DNA of 64,000 nucleotides from an uncultured Lachnoclostridium sp. (GTDB lineage Bacteria > Bacillota > Clostridia > Lachnospirales > Lachnospiraceae): contig CAMKRZ010000014.1 in NCBI GenBank assembly GCA_946415315.1, positions 1-64,000 of the forward strand, given 5' to 3'. Both the position numbers and the translations under genes were made by a program. Under the pieces are notes generated by a model. The model made no database searches. It saw nothing but the letters and a program-made list of their open reading frames with translations, and had not been told where the DNA came from. This document shows, piece after piece, positions 1-8,993 of the stretch. Each line of letters begins with the position of its first letter. The stretch's first letter is position 1.

Positions 1-124
1 AAGACAACCGCGAAAACGCCAGAAACGAGGCAAACCGGAAGTTAGTCAGGCAAAAACAAAGGACAAAGTTGAGACCAGAAGTTAGTTTGGCATTCAACTG
101 CGTACAATTTCCGCCCCACCCCGG

Positions 125-150
125 TGAGACTTTTCCCAGTCTCATCCGTC
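125..150 (+). promoter_or_regulatory. ECF-type promoter of the first sigma operon
   Basis: TGAGAC (125-130), a 16-base spacer and CGTC (147-150) match the TGAAAC-N16-CGTC layout known for Bacillus sigma-X/M/V-class ECF promoters. The element lies about 25 bases before the ribosome-binding site of the first ECF sigma gene, so autoregulation is likely. The TGAGAC/GTCTC part also forms a short inverted repeat (GAGACT..AGTCTC). The preceding bases 1-120 hold two imperfect direct repeats (CCGGAAGTTAGTCAGGCA and CCAGAAGTTAGTTTGGCA, near 35-53 and 73-91) and no gene I can support. Confidence 0.6.
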
Positions 151-185
151 TAATGGGTGAAAGGCTGAAACAAGGAGGTTATCCC

Positions 186-743
186 ATGGACAACGGTGCA
201 AGTAGCTACCGCCGTTATCTGGAGGGCGACAAGGAAGGAATCGCGGAGATCGTCAGAGAGTTCAAGGACGGACTGATCCTGTATCTGAACGGGTACGTGG
301 ACAATCTGTACACCGCGGAGGATCTGACGGAGGACACGTTCTTTAAGCTGATGACGAGGAAACCGAGATTCTCCGGAAGAAGTTCCTTCAAAACATGGCT
401 CTACACAATCGGGCGGAACATTGCGGTCGACTGGCTTCGCCGCGAATCAAAACAGACAGTACTTCCTGCGGAGGATATGGAACAGTACCGGAAGGACGAG
501 AGCGATCTCGAGCGCACGTACATTCGGGAAGAGCGGAAAATGGCGGTTCACCGATCGCTTCGGAAGCTTACCCCGGATTACCGGGCTGTCCTTTGGCTTG
601 TCTACTTCGAGGATTTTTCGGGCAGAGAGGCCGGTGCCATTCTGAAGAAAAATGACCGCCAGATGAAGAACCTTCTGTATCGCGCCAAACAATCCCTGAA
701 GAGTGAGTTGGAAAAGGAGGGCTTTACCTATGAAGAGTTCTGA
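186..743 (+). CDS. ECF-family RNA polymerase sigma factor
   Basis: A 185-residue sigma-70 family protein of the extracytoplasmic-function type. The start is ATG 186, preceded by AAGGAGG at 173-179. Region 2 is seen around residues 14-85, with the DLTEDTFFKLM and FKTWLYTIGRNIAVDWLRR segments that bind core polymerase and the -10 element. Region 4 follows (SLRKLTPDYRAVLWLVYFEDFSGREAGAIL, helix-turn-helix). Its 3' end overlaps the next gene by 14 bases, so translation is coupled. The partner is a membrane protein, the usual layout of a sigma/anti-sigma pair, and the promoter upstream looks ECF-dependent. Confidence 0.9.
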   Translation: MDNGASSYRRYLEGDKEGIAEIVREFKDGLILYLNGYVDNLYTAEDLTEDTFFKLMTRKPRFSGRSSFKTWLYTIGRNIAVDWLRRESKQTVLPAEDMEQYRKDESDLERTYIREERKMAVHRSLRKLTPDYRAVLWLVYFEDFSGREAGAILKKNDRQMKNLLYRAKQSLKSELEKEGFTYEEF

Positions 744-2190
744 TGATATGATCAATGACCTGTTCGAGCGAAAAGAACAGTATGATGCGGATAAAAAGAA
801 AAAACGCGCAGCGAGGATGAAGGTGCTTGTACCGTTATGCGCAGCGTGCTGCGCGGTCCTGCTGGGCGTCGGTGTCTGGAAGTCCGGGTTGCTGCGGAAA
901 AACAACGGTACGAACAGTACGGACAATACGCCCGGGCAGACGACCGTAACCCCGGGCGAGCCAAACAACAGTCAGGCCACGCCTACGGTCACCACGCCGG
1001 TTGCGACCACGCCGACCGTTGTTCAGCCGGAGTTGGAAAGCTCGAAAGACCTGACAGCCGGATCCTCCGGCACGCCTGCAAAAACGAAGGAAATGGATAA
1101 AGCCATGCAGACGGCGTATGCGACATTTGCTTACAAGTTGTTTGCACAGCTTCCCAAGGGCGAGACGAGGATGATATCCCCATTTTCCGTGTATGTGGCG
1201 CTCAGCATGCTCGCTGATGGCGCTGACGGGGAGACGCTCGCGCAGTTGGATGAGCTGCTCGGATTGACCGCAGAGGAACGCAACGCCTATCTGGCCGCGT
1301 GGATCAAGGAACTCACGGAAGTTTCACTCGGTGAGACCACGTTCACGAACGCGGATTCAATCTGGATCTACGATGTGTTCGAATCCCTTGTGCCGAAAGA
1401 GTACCTCGACATCTGTGCACAATACTACCGGGCGGCGGTCATCTCGACGCCGATGGACGATTCCACAGTGCGGGACATCAACGCGTGGGTGAAGGCCAAC
1501 ACGCGCGGCATGATTGAGAAACTCATCGATGAGCTGTCGCCGAACACTGCGATGGTCCTGATGAACGCGATCGCGCTGGACGCCGCATGGAAGGAAGAGT
1601 TTGTCGAGGAGGAAACCCAGAAGGACTATACATTCACGAAGGCGGACGGCACGACCGAAACGGTCGATATGATGTTTGGAAAACTGTCAGAGGGGTATCT
1701 GGAAAATGATCTCGCTACCGGTTTTGTCAAGGCTTACAAGGGGAAAGAGTTCTCCTATGTTGCTCTGCTTCCGAAGGAGGGGGTGAGCCTCGAGCAGCTC
1801 ATAGCTTCGCTTTCACCGGAGAGCGTTCGCGAGTTGATCGAATGGGCAGACCATGGAGATATCAGTATCGGCGTTCCGAAGTACGAGGAGGAGTATTCCA
1901 TCGAGCTTAACGATGTTTTGATGGGTCTCGGGATGACGGATGCCTTCGATGACGGGAAAGCAGATTTCAGTCGGATGATAAAAGAGTTGAACGTATATGT
2001 GGGCAAGGTGGCTCACAAGACGTATATCAGCGTGGATGAGAAAGGAACGAAAGCTGCAGCGGTGACGGACATTGAATTGTCTTACAAAGGTCTTCCGCAG
2101 TTCTATTCCGTTACGCTCGATCGCCCGTTTGTCTACATGATCGTAGATTCCGACGGACTTCCGATCTTCCTCGGAACTTACGAGGGATGA
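730..2190 (+). CDS. Membrane-anchored serpin, probable anti-sigma-type partner
   Basis: A 486-residue protein starting at ATG 730 (AAAGGAGG at 713-720), inside the end of the sigma gene. Residues 1-30 are charged and cytoplasmic (MKSSDDMINDLFERKEQYDA, then a KKKKR patch), 31-50 form one membrane helix, 60-115 are a Thr/Pro-rich linker, and about 120-486 are a serpin fold. The reactive-loop hinge reads EKGTKAAAVT (437-446), which fits the small-residue hinge of inhibitory serpins; the scissile P1 is tentatively Lys453. Membrane-anchored proteins with a short cytosolic head next to an ECF gene are usually anti-sigma factors. I infer that the external serpin may report protease attack to the sigma factor. 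The serpin identification is firm; the regulatory role is inference. Confidence 0.85.
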   Translation: MKSSDDMINDLFERKEQYDADKKKKRAARMKVLVPLCAACCAVLLGVGVWKSGLLRKNNGTNSTDNTPGQTTVTPGEPNNSQATPTVTTPVATTPTVVQPELESSKDLTAGSSGTPAKTKEMDKAMQTAYATFAYKLFAQLPKGETRMISPFSVYVALSMLADGADGETLAQLDELLGLTAEERNAYLAAWIKELTEVSLGETTFTNADSIWIYDVFESLVPKEYLDICAQYYRAAVISTPMDDSTVRDINAWVKANTRGMIEKLIDELSPNTAMVLMNAIALDAAWKEEFVEEETQKDYTFTKADGTTETVDMMFGKLSEGYLENDLATGFVKAYKGKEFSYVALLPKEGVSLEQLIASLSPESVRELIEWADHGDISIGVPKYEEEYSIELNDVLMGLGMTDAFDDGKADFSRMIKELNVYVGKVAHKTYISVDEKGTKAAAVTDIELSYKGLPQFYSVTLDRPFVYMIVDSDGLPIFLGTYEG

Positions 2191-2242
2191 GGGAATCGTG
2201 CGATTTTCCGGAGGCTTTAAAAAACACATAAAGTGCTTCATC

Positions 2243-2277
2243 AAAATGCGGTTGCAGTTTTTGCGACCGCATTTTTC
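2243..2277 (+). terminator. Rho-independent terminator of the sigma/serpin operon
   Basis: A 12-13 bp stem (AAAATGCGGTTGC with GCGACCGCATTT, one G-T pair) with a short loop, followed by TTTTTC. Confidence 0.8.
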
Positions 2278-2374
2278 GTGTATAATAAGAAATACCGAAA
2301 TTGTTTTGCGTCTTATTTAGTGAACGGGATGGATTCCGTTTTTGTCCTCGATGATTCAGAGAAGGAGATTGGAA

Positions 2375-2941
2375 GTGGCGGATAACAGCAAACTGAGTGA
2401 CAACCAGATCCTGCAGTTGTATTTCGACGGCTCGGAGTCTGCAATCCGCGAGACGCAGGCGAAATACGGCCGGTATCTGCTTGCAATCGCAACCGGAATC
2501 CTCGGGAACGCGGCGGATGCAGAGGAGTGCGTGAATGACCTCTATCTTCGCGCATGGAACGGTATTCCGCAGTCGAAACCGCAGAATCTCCGAGCGTATC
2601 TGACAGGAATGATCCGGAACATCGCCATTTCCCGACTTCGTATGAACCAGGCGGCCAAGCGTGGCGGGGAGGCGCTGATCACCTCCTACGAGGAGCTCGA
2701 GGAGAGCATTCCGGATCATCGCCGCGAGGAGCCGGCGGATTCCGAGAAGCTTCGGGAGACTATGAACGGTTTTCTGGGAAGTCTTTCTTCGGACAAGCGG
2801 AAAATGTTCCTGAAGCGCTACTGGCTGTCCCGTTCCGTTGCGGAGATTGCTGAGGAGATCGGCAGAGACGAGAGATACGTCAGCAATCAACTGTACAACC
2901 TGAGAAAGAAACTGAAGAAGTATCTGGAGAAGCATCGGTGA
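2375..2941 (+). CDS. ECF-family RNA polymerase sigma factor (second)
   Basis: A 188-residue sigma-70 family protein. I chose GTG 2375 because GAAGGAG lies at 2361-2367 at proper spacing; upstream in-frame starts lack a ribosome-binding site. Region 2 contains LGNAADAEECVNDLYLRAWN and LRAYLTGMIRNIAISRLR. Region 4 contains LSSDKRKMFLKRYWLSRSVAEIAEEIG and ends in a basic tail (LRKKLKKYLEKHR). It is followed 100 bases later by a membrane protein in the same direction, again a sigma/anti-sigma arrangement. I found no ECF-type promoter in the 130 bases upstream, where the previous terminator ends. Confidence 0.88.
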   Translation: MADNSKLSDNQILQLYFDGSESAIRETQAKYGRYLLAIATGILGNAADAEECVNDLYLRAWNGIPQSKPQNLRAYLTGMIRNIAISRLRMNQAAKRGGEALITSYEELEESIPDHRREEPADSEKLRETMNGFLGSLSSDKRKMFLKRYWLSRSVAEIAEEIGRDERYVSNQLYNLRKKLKKYLEKHR

Positions 2942-3043
2942 TATTCGGAAACCAAAGGAGTTTCAGGGGAAGAACCGATGAGGCTCGGAAGCATCAAGCA
3001 GGATGATATTGACCGTTTCCCTGTACGACGGGAGGAAGATAGT

Positions 3044-4555
3044 ATGACAGGAAAAGACTTATTTGACGCAATAAACAATGTAAACGAGGAATACCTTGAC
3101 GAGGTTGCCGCGGATATAGCGAAGGAAAGCGGAACGGAAATCGAGAACACCGATGCGACGAGAGCCGGCAGCAGGCCGCTTCTGCGCATTCTTCCGGGTG
3201 CAATCGCGGTTGCTTCGGTGGCGATTATTTTCACGATCGCGGTGGCTGCGCATATTCGCAACGGCAGAAAGCCGGGGCAGGATACCGGCGATACGGCAGA
3301 TGCTTCGGTGACGCCCGGTCCTACGGAAAACGTACCGACTGTAACGCCGGATGAGCGGCTGCTTACCCTGGAGGACGCGTCGCGGTTGATCGAGGAGATG
3401 AAGGCCGAAGGACTTCTGGACGATTTCCTCGGTAACATATATCAGATCCGGGATCGGTTCAACACGATCGCGCCGGGTGTAGATATTGGAAGCGGCTTTG
3501 TGATCATTCGGTACGCGCTGGATCCGGAGGGAAAAACGTATATCGATATCCACAGCGGCGGCGGAATATTATATTTTGACGGATCAGAGCGCACAGTCCT
3601 GTTTCAGCCGGAATACGTGAAGGATCATCCAATTCTGATGGAACCGACCCCGGTGGTGTATAAACCGGAAACTACCGATATGGCTAAGGTTCGAGCGACT
3701 CATCCGGAGTGCTTCGAACTGGATGCAAGCAACGGATTGACGGTCATGGTTGCTTCGGTTGCCGAGGGAAGCTATTCATGCAAACTTTATGCCGGGACCA
3801 TTGATGAAACGAATCTTACATCCATGGAGATTAACCGGATCTATAACGAAGGTACACCGTTCAACATCAGTACTATGAAGGCAATCCTGCAGACGTATCA
3901 CCTGTCAGAGAAAGAGATTCACATAGCACCTGTTCAATCGGTCTTTTCGAGTTATTTATATAACATAGACGACGAGTACCGGGCAAAGCTGCAGGAGTTG
4001 TTCTTCGGCAAGACCCGATTGTCCGCAACGGTTGCGTATGCGGGTTATCCTCATCGCAGCGGTTCAATGTCGGAGGACATAAAAATGATTCTCGCGCTTT
4101 CGGAAAACCGTGACCAGTACGAGCATTACATGTCCGGCAGGAGCAACAGTGATACACCGGTCTTGCCCGTGTTTTGTCTGGATTCGCAGAAGGAGTTTGA
4201 TGAGTTCTGTGATGCAGCCCGCGAGTGTGGCATGGCAACCACGTCCGGTTACGATGAGATACCGTCTCTTATTCAGGCGGTAAGTGATTACGGTTTCTCT
4301 TTCGGGTTCTATGACGAATACTCGCTGCTGATCGCTGTCAAATTCTCCGGCAGCGGAAGCCTGCGATATGGAATGGAAAGTCTTGAGGTGAACTATCCCA
4401 ACGCCTGCCTGAAGATCTGTCGGACGGATGATCATAATCAGGCACTGACGGATGATATGTCGGGGATGTACATCATCGTTGCAGTTCCGAAAAGCACGTT
4501 GGCGGTAGGAATCACGGACATCACGGCAGTTTGTGTAACTTCTGAGGATGATTGA
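3044..4555 (+). CDS. Probable membrane anti-sigma factor with a large external domain
   Basis: A 503-residue protein from ATG 3044 (GGAGG at 3031-3035); an earlier in-frame start at 2978 lacks a good ribosome-binding site. Residues 1-45 are acidic and cytosolic, beginning MTGKDLFDAINNVNEEYLDE, an N-terminus I associate with proteins that follow ECF sigma genes in Lachnospiraceae. A membrane helix (LLRILPGAIAVASVAIIFTI, then AVAA) lies near residues 54-77, then a Thr/Pro linker and about 400 residues outside the cell. I do not recognise the external domain. Role as anti-sigma is inferred from topology and position. Confidence 0.6.
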   Translation: MTGKDLFDAINNVNEEYLDEVAADIAKESGTEIENTDATRAGSRPLLRILPGAIAVASVAIIFTIAVAAHIRNGRKPGQDTGDTADASVTPGPTENVPTVTPDERLLTLEDASRLIEEMKAEGLLDDFLGNIYQIRDRFNTIAPGVDIGSGFVIIRYALDPEGKTYIDIHSGGGILYFDGSERTVLFQPEYVKDHPILMEPTPVVYKPETTDMAKVRATHPECFELDASNGLTVMVASVAEGSYSCKLYAGTIDETNLTSMEINRIYNEGTPFNISTMKAILQTYHLSEKEIHIAPVQSVFSSYLYNIDDEYRAKLQELFFGKTRLSATVAYAGYPHRSGSMSEDIKMILALSENRDQYEHYMSGRSNSDTPVLPVFCLDSQKEFDEFCDAARECGMATTSGYDEIPSLIQAVSDYGFSFGFYDEYSLLIAVKFSGSGSLRYGMESLEVNYPNACLKICRTDDHNQALTDDMSGMYIIVAVPKSTLAVGITDITAVCVTSEDD

Positions 4556-4629
4556 TATTCTGTATGCAATTTGAGAGGCTCTGAGGAACTACAGATAAGA
4601 TGTGGCATATCAAAACAGCAGAAAATGTT

Positions 4630-4666
4630 ACGCGCTTCGGAAGTTATCATCCGAAGCGCGTTGTGT
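4630..4666 (+). terminator. Hairpin terminator between convergent genes
   Basis: A perfect 11-bp stem, ACGCGCTTCGG (4630-4640) with CCGAAGCGCGT (4651-4661), followed by TGTGTTT. It ends the second sigma operon. Between it and the convergent M48 gene lies a small palindrome TTCTAC-TTTG-GTAGAA (4716-4731). Confidence 0.65.
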
Positions 4667-4781
4667 TTCCTGCATGGATTCAAAAGGCACATTGGTATTA
4701 CTCAAGGCACAATTATTCTACTTTGGTAGAACTAATGTTTTAACGTGCTTTTCGCGGAATGCGTTGCACGCAGTACCGGAG

Positions 4782-6011
4782 TTATTGCTTCGACTTGATT
4801 TCAGCTTCAATCGCCTCAATCCGCTGAGACAGCGACGGATGCGAGAACTCAAGCATGATCAGCGCCGGGGACGGAGCGACGTCGCCGAAGTCGGTCTTCG
4901 TCAACTTCTTGAGCCCGGAAATCAGGGCCTCGCCGTAACCTTCGCTGACGGCCTGACGGTCGGCGCGGTACTCGTGGCAGCGCGAGAAATAATTGCTGAG
5001 AATGCCATACAGAGGCGCGATGAGCGCGAACTCAACGGCCATGATCAGGATCACTGCGAAACCGTAGTTGACTGCATCAAATCCGCAGTCCGTGAAGATC
5101 GCGGTCGTGCGGAGCGTAAGCCATGCGAGCACGGAGAGAAGGATCATCTGCAGCGAGTTCATAAGCTGGCCCTTGAGCGTGTCCTTGTGAAGGCCGTGGC
5201 CGAGCTCGTGCGCGAAGACCGCGCAGATCTCATCGGGCGTCAGTTTCTCAATGAGCGTGTCGAAGAGGACGATGGTCTTCATTTTCCCAAAGCCCGTAAA
5301 ATAAGCGTTTGCCTTCGCGGTACGCTTCGATGCATCCATGACCTCGATGGCGCGCACGGTGTAGCCGTGGCTCGTGAGCAGTCCGGTCAGCTTGTCGCGA
5401 AGTTCGCCCTCCTCGAGGGGAGTGAACTTGTTGAAGAGGCGGCTGAACACCGGGTAGAGGAACAGAAACAGCAGGATGAATGCAATCAGGAAACCGGCGA
5501 ACGTGACGATCATCCAGTCGCCGAGCGCGCGGTGCAGAAGCGACAGGATCCAGGTGACCAGGAACAGGACGCCGAGGCTGATGATGAACTCCTTGATCTG
5601 ATCGGCCCAGAAGGTCTTGCCCTTCGTGCGGTTGAAACCGTACTTTTCTTCGATGCGCATCGTGTCGTAGTAGCTGAATGGGATCGTTGCGACGGATGTG
5701 AGCGTCGAGAGAAGCAGCACCGCGAAGATCTGCGGCTCGATCTTGTCCGGGAACAGTCCGGCAAATGCGGCATACCAGTTGAACGCGACCAGTGCGACAT
5801 CGACGATCAGCGCGACGGTCGACTCCCAAATGGAGAGACGAACCTTTTCCCTGCGGTAGGCGCGCCATTTTTCGTAGGTTTCCGCGTCATAGATGTCCGT
5901 GACGTTGGCCGGGATGGCGTTTTTGCACGACTGCAGGCGGAGGTTTTTGACGAGAAGACCGTAGGCATAGATGATGATCAGTAAAATGATGATGAGAAGC
6001 TTAAAATTCAT
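4782..6011 (-). CDS. Ste24/CAAX-type M48 metallopeptidase
   Basis: A 409-residue integral membrane zinc protease of the Ste24 (CAAX protease 1) branch of family M48. The zinc motif is HELGH at 268-272 with the third ligand in the EYRAD motif at 347-351. Hydrophobic segments lie at about 3-20, 62-88, 94-112, 142-162, 165-188, 283-300 and 318-338, as in the M48 N-terminal domain. Bacteria lack CAAX-prenylated substrates, so such enzymes are thought to act in membrane protein quality control. Transcribed alone, convergent with the sigma operon; a GGGGG-like ribosome-binding site precedes ATG 6011. Confidence 0.9.
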   Translation of the reverse strand: MNFKLLIIILLIIIYAYGLLVKNLRLQSCKNAIPANVTDIYDAETYEKWRAYRREKVRLSIWESTVALIVDVALVAFNWYAAFAGLFPDKIEPQIFAVLLLSTLTSVATIPFSYYDTMRIEEKYGFNRTKGKTFWADQIKEFIISLGVLFLVTWILSLLHRALGDWMIVTFAGFLIAFILLFLFLYPVFSRLFNKFTPLEEGELRDKLTGLLTSHGYTVRAIEVMDASKRTAKANAYFTGFGKMKTIVLFDTLIEKLTPDEICAVFAHELGHGLHKDTLKGQLMNSLQMILLSVLAWLTLRTTAIFTDCGFDAVNYGFAVILIMAVEFALIAPLYGILSNYFSRCHEYRADRQAVSEGYGEALISGLKKLTKTDFGDVAPSPALIMLEFSHPSLSQRIEAIEAEIKSKQ

Positions 6012-6170
6012 GTGTATCCCCCTTACAGAACGGGAGCGGAGAGTCCGCTCCCGTTGATTTTACGCTGCTTGCAGGCGAGTTACATCGGCTCGCCGGAATG
6101 TATCGACAGGATACGGTGGGATTCGAACAGACGGATTATCGGCCGGTGAGTCCGAACTGCCGGGTTGCCG

Positions 6171-7370
6171 TTACATCGACGTATAGTTGTCAAAGTAGCC
6201 CTGGATCAGGATGATCGGCGTGCCCTTGTCGCCCGAACCGGACGTGAGGTCACACAGCGAGCCGATGAGGTCGGTGAGCTGGCGGGGCGTCGTACCCTGC
6301 GAAGCCATGTTGCCCACGAGGCTGCCTTCCTTGGCCTTAATGCTTGCGGAGATCGCGTCGCGGAGCGCCTCACCGGAGAGGTTCGCGAAATCGTTGTCCG
6401 CGAGGTACTTGAGTTTAAGTTCGTTCGGCGTTCCGATGAGTCCTGCGGTAAATGCGGGGCTGACGACCGGATCGGCAAGCTCCCAGATCTTGCCCTGCGG
6501 ATCCTTGAAAGCACCGTCGCCGTAGACCATGACTTCCACATGCTTGCCGGTCTCGCTGAGGATCTGTGCCTGGATTGCCTCCACAAGTTTCTGCGCGCCT
6601 TCCGCCTGAGGGAAGAGCTTGACCTTGTCCTCGGTCGACTTGTTCGAGCCGAGAAGACCGTAGCGCTCATTGTAGCCGCTGCCGTTCACAGGCGCGGTCA
6701 TCAGGTCGGCGAGGCTGCATACCGCTTTCGCGCCTGCCGCGAGGAGGATGCGCTTTGTGCGCTCTCTCGTGTGGATGTCGCAGTTGATGACGCAGTCCGT
6801 GTAGTTGAGGATCGTCTTCGGCTGGTTGGCGAACACGACTTCCACCTCGGCGCCGCAGTCTCTGATCAGGTTGGAATAATACTCGACGTAGTCAACGCCG
6901 GTAAACTCATGCTTGCGATAGCCGAAGAGCTCGCGGTACTTTGCAAGATCCAGCACGTCAGAATACGGATTGACACCGGACTCGTCGATCTGGTCGAGCG
7001 TGACCAGCGCGTTGCCGACCTCGTCGCTCGGGTAGCTGAGCATGAGGACGATCTTTTTACATCCCTTGGCAATACCGCGAAGCACGATCGCGAAACGGTT
7101 GCGGGAAAGGATCGGGAAGATAACGCCGACCGTGCCGCCGCCGAGTTTTGCTTTGACGTCCGCAGCGATGTCATCGACGCTCACGTAGTTGCCCTGCGCT
7201 CTCGCGACGATGGACTCCGTCAACGCGATGACGTCGCGGTCGCGAAGTTCAAAGCCCTCGCTCTGTGCCGCGCCGAGCACGCTCTCAACCGCGATATCGA
7301 CAAGGTTGTCACCCTCGCGGATGATGCCGCAGCGAATGCCTCTGGAAACAGTACCGACTCTACGTTCCAT
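6171..7370 (-). CDS. CofE-like F420-0:L-glutamate ligase family protein
   Basis: A 399-residue protein of the CofE/FbiB ligase family, which adds gamma-linked glutamate to coenzyme F420 in archaea and actinobacteria. The N-terminal half carries the family pattern (GDNLVDIAVESVL, VIALTESIVARAQGNYV, VGVIFPILSRNRFA); DPVVSPAFTAGLIG and a glycine-rich tail follow. It is longer than the classic 250-residue enzyme. Clostridia are not known to make F420 and no other F420 gene is near, so the true substrate is probably another glutamylated or amide-forming acceptor. AAGGAG lies just upstream of ATG 7370. Confidence 0.75.
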   Translation of the reverse strand: MERRVGTVSRGIRCGIIREGDNLVDIAVESVLGAAQSEGFELRDRDVIALTESIVARAQGNYVSVDDIAADVKAKLGGGTVGVIFPILSRNRFAIVLRGIAKGCKKIVLMLSYPSDEVGNALVTLDQIDESGVNPYSDVLDLAKYRELFGYRKHEFTGVDYVEYYSNLIRDCGAEVEVVFANQPKTILNYTDCVINCDIHTRERTKRILLAAGAKAVCSLADLMTAPVNGSGYNERYGLLGSNKSTEDKVKLFPQAEGAQKLVEAIQAQILSETGKHVEVMVYGDGAFKDPQGKIWELADPVVSPAFTAGLIGTPNELKLKYLADNDFANLSGEALRDAISASIKAKEGSLVGNMASQGTTPRQLTDLIGSLCDLTSGSGDKGTPIILIQGYFDNYTSM

Positions 7371-7566
7371 ATGTGTAAACTCCTTCTGAAATCATGTAGT
7401 GTTGAACATTTTCCGAAGCGCGAAGCCGTGCGGCCGCTGCCCCGAAAACCGCTGTATAGTATAGCATAAAGAATAGTTGAACACAAGGAAAAACAGCAGA
7501 TCGGACAAAAGTACGAAAAATGAAGTCACATGCCGTCGATTAATAGATGTTTCATAATTTGAACGG

Positions 7567-7595
7567 TTGAAACCTATGGTGGCGTATGCTATTAT
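7567..7595 (+). promoter_or_regulatory. Sigma-A promoter for the Nudix-macro gene
   Basis: TTGAAA (7567-7572), 17 bases, TATTAT (7590-7595). A 14-bp palindrome AAAAGATATCTTTT (7606-7619) sits at the predicted start of transcription and could be an operator. The rest of the 345-base gap between the divergent genes (7371-7715) shows no gene. Confidence 0.6.
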
Positions 7596-7715
7596 TTTCC
7601 TGGGAAAAAGATATCTTTTGTTGGAGGGGTATCCGCGAGATCGCGGTGCGCTGCGGAGGACAGAGTTCGTCCGTCCGCGGCGGAATACGATGGTTTCAAG
7701 GAGCAAACAGCGCGT

Positions 7716-8975
7716 ATGGAAGTAGAAGTATTTGAGGTAGTTCAGATCACCGAACCGGATTTCGGTTGCGAGGAAACGGGGAGAGAGAAACAGAAGGCAC
7801 TTCTCAAGCTGATCCCGGACGGATCCAGGGAAGATGCAACGTATATTGAGATGACCGAGGAAGACCTCGCCAAGAGGGGAATCTCCGAGGGATCTAAAGT
7901 CGTTATCGCGGCAAATGGGGATATCCTCAAGTATGTGCGTATCGTGGCTGCGGTCATCAGCGAGGTCGGAGACGACACCGAGAGGTTTTTTGCAACAGCC
8001 AGAGGGTACGGGGATTACAGGGGCCGATGGGAGTTCCCGGGCGGAAAGATCGAACCCGGTGAAACGCCGCAGGAGGCGCTCGTCCGTGAAATCCGCGAGG
8101 AACTCACGGCGGAGATTGAGGTCGGTGAACTGATCCGGACGATCGAGTATGACTACCCTGAATTCCACCTTTCGATGGACTGTTTCCGGGCGAAGGTCAG
8201 GAGCGGGGCGCTTGTTCTCAGGGAGGCGGAGGAGGCCCGCTGGCTTTCGAAGGAGGAACTGGACAGCGTCGACTGGCTTCCGGCTGACAGGGAGCTGATC
8301 GCGGCGATCATGAACGGGGCGGAAGCGGCTGCGAACGAATCGGGATCGACCGAGGATGAGTCGGAATTGTTCGAGGAAGATCCGGAAAAAACCGCTCCTT
8401 CGGAGGACGAAGGAACGGGATCAGGAGATAAAACGGTGAGTACCATAACGTTGCTTCACGCATCTGCGGTGGAACAGCACGCGGACGCCATCGTCAATGC
8501 GGCAAACAGAAATCTGTGGGCAGGCGGCGGAATCTGCGGGGCGATCTTTCAGGCTGCAGGTTACAGCGAACTCACGGCCGCGTGCAGCGCGATCCGAACG
8601 CCGCTCTGGGACGGTGAGGCGGTCATCACGCCGGCGTTTGCCCTGAAGAACGCGAAGGCGATCATTCACGCGGTAGGCCCGGATTTCAACCGGAGACCGA
8701 AGGCGTTCAGGGAGCTTTTTGACGCGTACTACAATTCGCTTGTCGTGCTGAAGGACAACGATCTGCACAGCATTTCGTTCCCGCTGATCAGCTCGGGCAT
8801 CTACGGCGGTCAGCTGGAGAATCCGACGGCGGAATCGACAAAACAGTGCTGCCTTGCCTATCGGAAGTTCACGGAGGATTTTCCGGAGTATATCGTGGAT
8901 GTGAGATTGTGCGCGTACGGCTCGCAACAATATGCGGACGCGAAGAGCGAGTTCAGCGTTTATTTTCCGCAGTGA
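7716..8975 (+). CDS. Nudix hydrolase - macrodomain fusion protein
   Basis: A 419-residue two-enzyme fusion. After about 85 residues I do not recognise (possibly a partial Nudix-like or nucleic-acid-binding module), a Nudix domain of the MutT type carries GGKIEPGETPQEALVREIRE followed by EL (the G-x5-E-x7-REUxEE box). An acidic linker (TEDESELFEEDPEKTAPSED) leads to a macrodomain at about 240-419 with IVNAANRNLWAGGGICGAI and FPLISSGIYGG, which binds ADP-ribose. Macrodomains remove or bind ADP-ribose and Nudix enzymes cleave ADP-ribose or NAD-like compounds, so joint processing of an ADP-ribosyl product is plausible. AAGGAG at 7698-7703 precedes ATG 7716. Confidence 0.88.
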   Translation: MEVEVFEVVQITEPDFGCEETGREKQKALLKLIPDGSREDATYIEMTEEDLAKRGISEGSKVVIAANGDILKYVRIVAAVISEVGDDTERFFATARGYGDYRGRWEFPGGKIEPGETPQEALVREIREELTAEIEVGELIRTIEYDYPEFHLSMDCFRAKVRSGALVLREAEEARWLSKEELDSVDWLPADRELIAAIMNGAEAAANESGSTEDESELFEEDPEKTAPSEDEGTGSGDKTVSTITLLHASAVEQHADAIVNAANRNLWAGGGICGAIFQAAGYSELTAACSAIRTPLWDGEAVITPAFALKNAKAIIHAVGPDFNRRPKAFRELFDAYYNSLVVLKDNDLHSISFPLISSGIYGGQLENPTAESTKQCCLAYRKFTEDFPEYIVDVRLCAYGSQQYADAKSEFSVYFPQ

Positions 8976-8993
8976 GATGAGAGGAGAAAGAGG

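Noticed and set aside
2281-2312. ECF-type promoter for the second sigma operon.
   Set aside because: CGTC occurs at 2309-2312 but the position 16 bases upstream reads AAGAAA, not TGAAAC-like.
4602-5984. A 460-codon plus-strand frame opposite the M48 protease.
   Set aside because: The minus-strand product has HELGH, EYRAD and membrane helices; the plus frame is an antisense shadow rich in charged residues.
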